The notes under the pieces are model-generated. The model worked only from the letters and a program-made list of their open reading frames with translations, ran no database searches and had not been told where the DNA came from. From Albula goreensis (lineage: Eukaryota > Chordata > Actinopteri > Albuliformes > Albulidae), in assembly GCA_022829145.1 (NCBI GenBank), contig CM040741.1, forward strand, positions 54,403,680-54,467,679: a stretch of 64,000 nt of DNA, written 5' to 3'. Numbering within the stretch: position 1 is the stretch's first letter; each line of letters begins with the position of its first letter. This document shows, in pieces, positions 55,987 to 64,000 of the stretch. The translations under genes were made by a program, and so were the position numbers.

Positions 55987-58900
55987 TGAAACATATACAT
56001 CAACTTGTAAAAGTAAATGAATGTCTGTTTAAAATGCATATATGCACTTTTCCTGTAATTTCTTTCACATAATTCACCGGCACAATGTAGTCCTGTTTAA
56101 AATTATCTGCAACATTTGAAATCACAAATGCATTGAAAAATCAGCCAATCATATGACAGAAACCAAATTCATTGACTAATAAGCAAACAAAGCACATAAG
56201 CACGAGATCACAAGCAAAGGGATCTGAATGCTCATAATGGCTGCTGATGAATCACACAAAAGCTGTGATTGCATATATGTTAATTAGAATCAGGACTGAT
56301 TTGAAATGATGGGTTATGGCTGTCTGTTTCTGTTACTTTTTAGTTTCTTCTTGCTCACTCATTGATAAGGCCATTTCTGCCAAGCTTCCTGTTTGTGAGC
56401 CTGTTTCCCCAGAGAGTAAGTATTTTACCTAGCTCTTTTTAATCTTCTTAGTTTCCTGATGGCTTGGAGATCGTGACATACAGCCATATATGTTTTGCGT
56501 TACATTTTCTGCAGTGCAAGTTGATAGCATGTAATTGTTGAGACTTTCTTCCCTTGCCATGATGAGCTACATGCATAATAAAGTCAAAATGACTGCTTTG
56601 CATTAACCACAAGTGAAATAATTAGCTGCATACATAATACAGAATCATGCAGTTTAAGATGTTATCCTTGATTTAATTGCAACAGCCTTTTTCACTCATT
56701 TCAACTATATTTAAGATAATTTAAATGAACCCCTATGTCATGGGGAAAACAGTTCATCATTTTAAGTGGTATGTCTGTGTTGTGTGTTTAGCTGTTTACC
56801 TGCAGCCAGAAATCACAGCAGCACCATGCCCTGACGTGTTCCTGAACCTACAGTTCCCAAGTGAGCTCCCTTTACAGGAACATGAGAGCACTGAGACTGC
56901 CAAACAGGTGATGGATGAGGTGAGATTTTATTTTAAATCCAGTTTTGTAACTGTAGATTTAGTTGGTTGAAAGCGTAAAAAAGAGGAAAATGAATAATAA
57001 TATTCTTATAAATTAATAAGAATATTTTTCCTCTCAGAAGTTTACGTACAATGTCAAAAATCTGATCGTCTCCTAGCTGTGAAATCTGATATTGAAACAA
57101 TTGTTGTAAATTTGTGTTGCAGCACCTCCATGTGGCCAGTTGGTACCATTATAGTTTATGTAGTCTTCCAACTACTGCCAAGTTTCACACTTTCTGGCTG
57201 AAATGTCAAAAGATTTATATTGGACAAGGTCACAGACTGTGCAGTCAGGCTTTGTATTGTGACTATGTGGTGCATCGTCAACTAAATGGAAAATTAATAC
57301 AAATTGCAGTATGGCCACCAAACCATGTGGAAGACAGCAATAGCACAACATGCCAATGTAGTTGGAATTAAGTCAGGGCAAACTCTTTTTGCAAAGTTAA
57401 GATTAATTTCCCTTGGTAATTTCCCCAAACATGCAGAAGAATAATAACAGAGAGAAATGCTTAATATCAAAAATATTGGGTTGTTTTCCTTTTTCTGATG
57501 TGCTAATAATAATGACATGACAGTATTGTGTCAAATCATATCTCATCAGCAATGACTTCTCTCACAGCATGGTGTAGGTAGACATTTCATCAATGTGATC
57601 AGTTTGGAGGATGAAGATCTGCTGCAGCACCTGCCCTCTTACCAGACTTCTGCTCCTGAGAACAATTCTCCCTCACACCCCACCTCTATCGACCTCCACC
57701 TTCTTGCAGCCTCAGTCTCAAATTCAACCCCACCAGTTCTCCCAGTCACTGGTCAAATGGAAGAGGAGACAATGCAAGGGACACAGCAAGGTAACTTAGT
57801 CGTGGGTGAATGTTGAGGTTGAGAAAACTTTCAAATGGAAAAACAGAATTTTGCAATTTTTAGGGATAAATTGCTCACTAATATGTATTCATTTATAAAC
57901 CATAAATAAGGTGTCTTTTTTTTTACCTGTAAATGTATGCCTTTTGTGATTTTAAGTAGGCTACTTGCTGCTTGGTATGTAGTTTAAAAAAATGTTGTCA
58001 TGCAACTGCATGTTTATTCCTCACAATGTCCTTTCTTCTGTTTGTGAGTTCACACAGACAGCAAGCTCTTCTCCACCTTGAATCTTTAATCACCTTTTGT
58101 TCATTGCAGTGTTTTATTCAAATGTCCGTGAAGCGTTGCCCTCACTCTGTAATTTCACCCCGTGGATGTTCTGCTTGCATTCTCCAGAATCCTGTGCAAA
58201 GTCCTCTCCCTCAGCAGTGCATCTGACACAGGCTCTTCTGGAGCCTGTAGAGGACAATGAGACAGCTGGGCTGCTGATGGACAAAGAGGTGTGCGGCCCA
58301 GCCCTGCGGACATGGCGACGCGATGAGAATGCAGTGCACAGAAGCCCACATTATAACAGCCTTCCAGAGATTGATACGCAGGAGGCCGTGCAACAGAGAA
58401 TCAATGACCACCTGGACAGAGATTTGGCCAACCATAAAATGGTAAAACAGTCGTCTCCTTCTTATCCGAAATATGATTTTGGGAAAAGAAAAATATTTTG
58501 ACTGTATAGCATTGGTCATTTATTAATCTATACCACAAATTGCAGAACATCCAGCTTCAAAAATACAACTTTGAAAATATATTTTAACATGAATAAAATA
58601 GTAATGCAGATATTTATGGCACTTTATATAATAATGCAAGGTGGGTACATCTTGTTTTCAACAGTAGTACAGAGAGAATGCAAAAGATTTTATTAATAAG
58701 ATTTTGGATTGGATTTCATCTATACAGTGCCCTTCTTGAATCCAAAAATGTTTACAGTAATGGGGACAAAACTTACCTCAACCACCACCAATGTGCAGCA
58801 CCCACCTAGATGATGCACAGCAGCCATTATGAATCATAATGATTATGAATCATCAGTCTTTCTGATGATAATTTATTAGGATTTATTATTTCCTTTAGGA

Positions 58901-61900
58901 AAGTCTTGTGTGTCATACAACTGTTACACCACATAAGACATAGTATGCACATATGGTACCCAATGTCATTACCCAACATGCAGTGCACTATTTACATAGG
59001 AATGCACTGCCATGACATCAACATCAATGTAAGGCAGGTCAAAATGTCTTGTCTTAAGACATTTATACAAACTGGGCAAATTTCAAAACATTAATACTTT
59101 TTAAAATGCTCTTGAAAATCCTACTACTGTGTATATATCTGCATTGTCTATTATGAATGGAAATTTGGAAATGTTTCTGCCCAATATAATTTGTGCCTGG
59201 TCTCACCACTTCAGCCAATCAGCATCAAGGAGATTTCAGGCTCCAGTGTAGAGCTCAAAGATGGGGAAGAACAATGGTACAGACAGGGGGTTGGCATGGG
59301 AGAGACGGAGGAAGGTAAGGGTACACACAATTTCACCTTCACTCCTTGTTTGTCTTAATCACTATTATAGACACATCCCCTTACTTTATTAAGAGACGTT
59401 AGAATGAAACCATATGTTTCTCCTAAGAAAAGTGAAATAAACATGTCCTTGTATAGTGTTTACTTTTTTCTGTGCTGTTAGTGTCGAAATCATTGGGGGT
59501 TACAAGATATCACATTGTTTCCTATTGTCCCAACAACTATATCGTATATCCGATGGATGGTTGGAAATGGCCTTGGCTGCTGCATATCAATCATACTTAT
59601 AGGGGTGCCAAATGTCCAGCTTTACACTGTCATTCCAGTTTTATGTTTTGTTTTCTGTACAGTCTGGACACGCTAAAAATCAAAACTAAAAATATATCCC
59701 ATTTTGAAAGTGAAACATAATTTCCAGATTTAAAGAAGACATGTCCCTTTCAGCATATTTTAGACGCACAAGTGGCACGGTGGGGTAATACTTTGGTTTG
59801 AAATATATGGTGCATTTAAATGTAAAACTGCATATTCCCTTTGTAGGTTTTGACACCACAATTGACAGGTTTGGAAAGGAGAGGACAGGAAAGTAAGTGT
59901 ACACTTTTGTTTTTTACTATTCATTCAGTATTTGTGCATGCATATGCTGCCTCTCCCAGTCTTATAGTGCCTCAGTGACCCAGTTTTTCCTTTCTTTTCC
60001 TCTCTCCTCCGCTGTTTTACACTATTTTCTCCCACAAAATTCTGTCTCCCCCATCCCAATCTCTCTTTTAGTTTGTCTAATGACAATCAAGGCATGAGTG
60101 ACATGGCAGACACCCTTGAGGAGTTATTAGGGGTGACAGGGATCTCCACCTCTTTGCTGAGTCCGTCAGACACACGCATAGACAGGCTGATCAGGTAATG
60201 ACAACAACATTTTAGCCATATGGGTGCAACATAAAACTCAACATCACTCTCACCACCGAGGGTCTTGATCATTTCCTGTTTAAACATTTAAACGGAATGT
60301 TTAAGAATTAGGTAGTCACTTTCGGGCAGCCACTCCTGGTCAGCTCATACATGCAAGTGTTCAAACTGAATATATACTGACTTAAGCAACTTCTGATGAC
60401 AAAGGCAGTATGTAACTAGTGGGCGAGAGCTGCTGCAGGAGGCTAAACACTTTGGCTGGATTTGGGGAGCAAAGGGAAGGCAAGGGGAGATTTAAATGTA
60501 TGGCACTGTGGCTGTATATTTTTAGCTACTGAATTATGCTTAAATCAGTTTTTCACAATGTTTGAATTGAATAGGTTTGGCAAACTGAACACAAATGTGT
60601 TAAGACAGTTGTCTCATTTAAAAATTTGTACCTAATTTATCTAAATATATGCAGATTCGATGAGCACGAGAGAGAGACCAGGGCAGACCGGGAGCGCCAG
60701 AGATTACGGGCATGGATGAGGAAAAAGCAGAGGGAGAGGACAGCAGAATACTGCAGGCAGAGGGAAGAGAGGAGAGAGAGAGAGCACAGGCCTTTTGTGC
60801 CCTCAGCCACAAAGGTGAGACTCTTTATGGTAGTTGGCTATTACTCTACACAATGACACATCGTGAGTCACTGCTGACTCATATGGGGCACAGTTACTAA
60901 ACAAGCACAGACTGTGGTTTTGGCTCCTGCATCTTGTAGCAGTATGGATTTTAAATATGACCGCTGTATATTAGAATACTCCAACTGAGTATTGAACATG
61001 TCTGAAGTGTATCAGATCTCTAATACAGTCATAGGGCATCAGTGAATGGATTAACATCAGCAATTAAAAATAATTATACAAATTAGAATACAAGACAGAA
61101 GAAGACAGCTCTAAAGTTTTTTGTTAGTTGTCTTTTTATTTGCGTTATGTATTTGCGTGATGTATTTGTTAATTTATTATAAATGTCTTTAGATTTTAGA
61201 CTGGGGGATATTAAATATACAGATCAGCTGTGAATGTTAACTAACGGCTTTCATTTAATCATGGCTGATGAGATCCACAAGCAGTTCATTCACATAACTT
61301 AAGTACAGACATGAATTTATTGAACAAAACATGGGGTAATAAGCAAGAGATTAATTATTATTTTGTTGATAGAATGTATTTACTAATATATACTTACATG
61401 TATTGCTTTTCTCTGTAGAATCTCACCTCAAGGGACATTTATATCAACAAGAAAATCAAGGAGAAGAAGGAAAAGTAAGAATCACATAGAGAATTTACCC
61501 TTTTATTACATTTTTGGAAATACAGTATGGGTGTGGAAATCAAGGAAATGAAAGTCTTCCATGTAATTATTAAAACAATATTACAAACTCCCCCATAAAT
61601 TCAGTGCATTAAATCATATTTTGAGATCAATGTGGGAACACCATATGCCTGTTATTTTGAAATGGCCTATTTATAGTGCAGTTGTGTGTATCTAGAAGAG
61701 CTATGTGACAGAACTGAGTATTTGCCATTGATTTTTGTTTTAAGGTAGAATAACTGCTAATAAATATGTTACGTAAATAAACTACACTTTATCACTGTAT
61801 GTCAGAAACATTTATACAACTGACTTTCTAGCATTTTTAAATCTTACAAACCATGCAAACTACCTACTGCTGAAACCAAAGATAGAGCATTTCCACAAAG

Positions 61901-63396
61901 ACATATTCTCTTTCCACAAAAGCCACTGGAACATTTAAGAATAGCTTAAAGTAATGTCTCCTTTGTAGGAGATTCAAGTTACATCTTAGTTAGGCAGTTA
62001 CATTATACATGAGAGTAGGCACTACTTACTTTGATTGAATTTACCCTTCCTGTTTGGTAAGAGGTTGCCAGTCTGCAGGGCAGTCATATGTTATGTTATT
62101 TGACATTTGTTTCAGCTGCCCACCATCTTTTCTTTAAAAATTTATCATGAAGTTATACATGTTTTTGGTTTAGATTTCACATTCCCTGAATATAAACAAA
62201 ACTCACTGGAGTTTACACACAATATTCATCTGTAAACTTAAAAGCAGTGTTGGCATTTTCATTGCAGTTATTTAAGTGAAATTATATATTCTCTTTGACA
62301 CTTTAGGATAGTGCAGAGAATCGTCTGCACAGATCTGTAAGTATGTATGTTAACATGCTGTTTTTTGACAATCAGGATGCTGCTGCAGGAACACCATACA
62401 CAGAGAGCCCATGATGCCTGCAGCCTGATATCAGAGCTGCTCTCAGCCTCACCACCCCGGTCCACTGCCACCACGGCACCCCTATCACAAAGCAAAGGCC
62501 AGAGCCGCAGGTCAGGAGTCCAGCTTTCTACACACTTACTACATTTTGATGATGTAAAACTTTTCCAGTCATATTAAAGCATGGCAAAAATGGCAAAGTA
62601 GGCTTTTTTTCCAAGCTGTTTCAGCACCCCCAAAAAAAAAAAAAAAAAGCAGCAGCAGTGTAACCTGAGTCCCTCTGCTCTCTTCCAGGGTATCAGCACT
62701 GCAGAGCAGTAAGTCAGATGGGAGAAAAGGAAGGAAAGCTCAATTCCAGACATCAGGGCCTAGCTGCCTCTCTTTTGAGAGAACCTCAGAGGTGTTGAGC
62801 AGGGCTGTGTCAAGAGGAAACCAGACACCGGCTAGCCATCTGGGACTACACAGACCGGGTGAGCTTTCAGTTGTGTTTGCCTAGTGGAATATTACGTTAC
62901 AACAATCCTTAATGCTCAAACAATTTATTGAGGCCATGTTCACTTGAGAACAAAAATCTTTTCCCTTTTAGAGGTAGTGTAGGATAACATTCAGCTACTC
63001 TTTCTCTGTTGTACTTGGGGTTTCAGCAAATGCCCTTCCAGGTGACCGCCTATCCCAGGTGACCCGGCGAGGCATGCTGACTGATCTGAAAGGCAGAGGA
63101 CTGGGGAAAGGTTTGTTGCACATATGTGTTAAATATCAGTAACTGCTGAATATTGTCATTGTTCTGCCTTTGTCATTTCTGCATCAGAAATTAAATACCG
63201 GTTAATATTGTTGCATCATAAATATTATGATGTCTTTTTAACAGACTGGAAAAAGGGAATGGGGTCACCTCATCTAGAAAGCAGTGAAACAGGGAAAACG
63301 GGTCTGAGAGAGGAGGAAGAGGAGGTGGTGAGCCCCTGGAATCCTCCTCTGGAGATCCGCAGGCTGCTTGGGCTAGAGGAGATGCGCCTGGGGGAG
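36898..63396 (+). CDS. cplane1: Ciliogenesis and planar polarity effector 1 (CPLANE1/C5orf42/JBTS17), 3' end outside window
   Basis: CPLANE1 works with Inturned, Fuzzy and Wdpcp at the ciliary basal body to recruit IFT-A proteins. Human mutations cause Joubert syndrome 17 and orofaciodigital syndrome VI. Fifty coding exons chain in phase (details in the four block entries) to about 3170 codons, against 3197 in human, so only the last stretch is missing. The start ATG at 36898 has A at -3 and G at +4, and begins MELHLDVVLLSTIKRKKPWP, matching the human MEIKLEVL...IKQKKPWP start. Lines of evidence are the match to the human N-terminal third, uninterrupted phase at every junction but one, and the NUP155 neighbour as on human 5p13. 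The junction 50365/50768 is unresolved. Confidence 0.95.
42164..48864 (+). CDS. cplane1: CPLANE1 exons 12-25, helical middle region
   Basis: Exons: 42164-42354, 42730-42810, 43010-43174, 43613-43786, 43923-44151, 44236-44381, 44521-44738, 44945-45109, 45548-45668, 46287-46396, 46506-46673, 46761-46872, 47462-47774, 47916-48864. Residues about 770-1817. Amphipathic helix pairs dominate (LYGHLFQYRLHEALGLCEHL, LLPEAVWLAHCLGDWKTAAS, CFRELCGLCWMLHVRDQL), resembling the solenoids of intraflagellar transport proteins; this is my inference. Exon 24 has a charged helix (SQRRRKWHRIAKHL) and an acidic run. Exon 25 contains FELLDEEYPRFLELFLSYIL and LLEWMVRWADRRVL, the second after a Ser/Pro/Gln-rich stretch. 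Confidence 0.92.
49125..53193 (+). CDS. cplane1: CPLANE1 exons 26-33, low-complexity region
   Basis: Exons: 49125-49285, 49469-49626, 50057-50160, 50315 to about 50365, about 50768-50845, 51177-51372, 51970-52278, 52438-53193. Residues about 1818-2424. Exon 26 is basic (VRMKKLKRERSRMEK), exons 27-30 are acidic, exon 31 ends in LLPDDLFRLVQ, exon 32 begins LQQLSFISLLQAFGGSLTNL and turns Gln/Pro-rich, and exon 33 is a 756-base Pro/Ser/Leu-rich exon. Such sequence evolves fast, so orthology here rests on phase and position. The 50365/50768 junction has no strong in-frame donor. A 15-base in-frame microexon may lie at 52353-52367. Confidence 0.85.
52353..52367 (+). CDS. cplane1: Candidate 15-nt CPLANE1 microexon
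   Basis: Between exons 32 and 33 (both at phase 0) a run of about 21 T followed by ACAG forms a strong acceptor. Fifteen bases later CTTG|GTATGT is a strong donor. The insert ATGACCGTATTCTTG would add Met-Thr-Val-Phe-Leu in frame. The flanking introns would be 74 and 70 bases, short but within the teleost range. Chance occurrence cannot be excluded. Confidence 0.35.
53194..54608 (+). other. CPLANE1 intron 33, longest internal intron
   Basis: A 1.4-kb intron with no nested gene, RNA or transposon that I can recognise. The 63-codon minus-strand frame at 53458-53649 has no family signal. Confidence 0.5.
54609..63396 (+). CDS. cplane1: CPLANE1 exons 34-50, C-terminal region (partial)
   Basis: Exons: 54609-54784, 55010-55097, 55332-55389, 55624-55758, 56344-56415, 56792-56919, 57568-57790, 58110-58441, 59215-59314, 59847-59892, 60072-60194, 60655-60814, 61419-61474, 62376-62510, 62689-62858, 63027-63110, 63245-63396. 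Residues about 2425-3170. Exon 37 holds the conserved LSTAAELHAFASSQKRPPE segment. Exons 44-45 end in a highly charged Arg/Glu helix (RADRERQRLRAWMRKKQRER) that looks like a coiled coil. Exon 47 has HDACSLISELLS. Exon 50 ends with an acidic run and PPLEIRRLLGLEEM, with a donor at 63397. At least one further exon lies beyond the window. Confidence 0.9.
55935..55981. repeat. (GT)23 microsatellite in CPLANE1 intron
   Basis: A perfect GT tract of about 47 bases in the intron between exons 37 and 38, away from splice sites. Confidence 0.97.
56983..57033. repeat. Imperfect inverted repeat in CPLANE1 intron
   Basis: Inner arms AATATTCTTAT (56999-57009) and ATAAGAATATT (57016-57026) are perfect complements around a 6-base loop. 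Outer arms GAGGAAAA (56983-56990) and TTTTCCTC (57026-57033) also pair, leaving an 8-9 base bulge on the left. It may be the centre of a decayed foldback element or simply a chance AT-rich hairpin. Confidence 0.6.
58700..58870. mobile_element. Fragment of a widespread fish interspersed repeat
   Basis: The stretch with ATCTATACAGTGCCCTTC, TTTACAGTAATGGGG, then CTCAACCACCACCAATGTGCA and CACCCACCTAGATGATGCAC with CAGCAGCCATTAT resembles a non-coding repeat present in many teleost genomes (atatagcgc...ccaaccaccacc...tgtgcagcatccacctggatgatg). I recall this by pattern and did not search for it. It lies in the intron between exons 41 and 42 and has no coding capacity. Confidence 0.5.
60815..62375 (+). 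other. CPLANE1 introns 45 and 46
   Basis: Two AT-rich introns of 604 and 901 bases around the 56-base exon 61419-61474. I see no nested gene. A 30-base decoy exon at 62307-62336 has good splice sites, but only 39 bases separate it from exon 47. Confidence 0.5.
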
Positions 63397-64000
63397 GTAC
63401 ATCTCATTCTTCTACACTTTCCTTATCCAGCTGAACTCGAATTCTGCAAAATCAAATTCAGATTCAGTGTGAAAGTCATTCAGATTGAATTTTCAAGAAG
63501 TAAACCACGAGTTTTAGGAGTGTTTTGCATAGCATTGTTAAATCGAACTGTTTAAAGATGAACATGTACACACAGAATTAGAGTAGATTACATTCATTTA
63601 TCGTTAACATCTTTTTATTCACATTTTCCATATCTGCACACGAGTACATTAGCTTTGGGGGATCATTGGCTCAAAAAAGACAATGACATGATATACAAAA
63701 TAAATAATACATACTTATAGCACATGATCACGGCAAAGCAGAGAAACTATGGCAGTGTCATAATGAAGAGTATCTTTGTGAAAGGTTCCTCATGCAACAT
63801 ATGATATCAGACCATACAGTTAAAGTGTTCACATTGGCTTGGTGTAACCTTCCTGTGGACTTTATCAAAATGCATATATCTTAGTAATAGTGTAACCAAG
63901 TATATGCCAATGAAATCCCAGGAACTATCCAATCCTTTAGGATAGCGTTTTTAGCTGCAGTCAATCCTGCTTGTAGAGCACGTCTTTTTGGTCTACTGAG
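63397..64000 (+). other. Start of the CPLANE1 intron after exon 50
   Basis: The reading frame of exon 50 stays open past the donor GAG|GTACAT to 63555, but the sequence loses coding character at once. I find no acceptor with a plausible C-terminal exon before the window ends. Confidence 0.6.

Noticed and set aside
62307-62336. 30-nt in-frame CPLANE1 cassette exon with good splice sites
   Set aside because: Only 39 bases would separate it from exon 47 at 62376, too short for a vertebrate intron, and retaining them introduces a stop.

Overview
This window looks like ray-finned fish (probably teleost) nuclear DNA. The genes are vertebrate, with many short exons and GT-AG introns. There are long (CA)n, (TA)n and (AAT)n microsatellites, remnants of L2-type LINE reverse transcriptase, and an intronless V1R-like (ORA-type) chemoreceptor. 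Nothing bacterial, viral or operon-like is present.

Layout: 1-11.9 kb is gene-poor. It holds a (CA)n tract, an orphan minus-strand exon coding for an EGF-like domain plus a transmembrane helix (3.77-4.06 kb), and three decayed LINE pieces, one of them beside an exact 88-bp tandem triplication. An intronless class-A (V1R-like) olfactory receptor lies on + at 11976-13157. NUP155 (nucleoporin of the inner ring of the nuclear pore) fills the minus strand from about 34.3 to 14.7 kb. I could chain 34 coding exons with compatible phase from the ATG at 33014 to a stop at 16210 (1389 codons). Head-to-head with it, on +, is CPLANE1 (C5orf42/JBTS17; ciliary basal body). It starts at 36898 and 50 coding exons run to 63396, about 3170 codons. 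The gene leaves the window just before its C-terminus.

NUP155 and CPLANE1 are also neighbours on human chromosome 5p13, so the pair is conserved synteny. Their 5' ends are about 2 kb apart, with an ETS-type site on the NUP155 side and an RFX X-box-like site on the CPLANE1 side. The ora-type receptor lies tail-to-tail with NUP155.

I found no convincing new biological system. The points most worth checking are a one-base homopolymer expansion that replaces the NUP155 C-terminus, a perfect U12-type 5' splice site in NUP155, a (GT)58 tract beside a weak NUP155 donor, a possible 15-nt CPLANE1 microexon, an unresolved CPLANE1 exon junction, the orphan EGF-TM exon, and the long third intracellular loop of the receptor.
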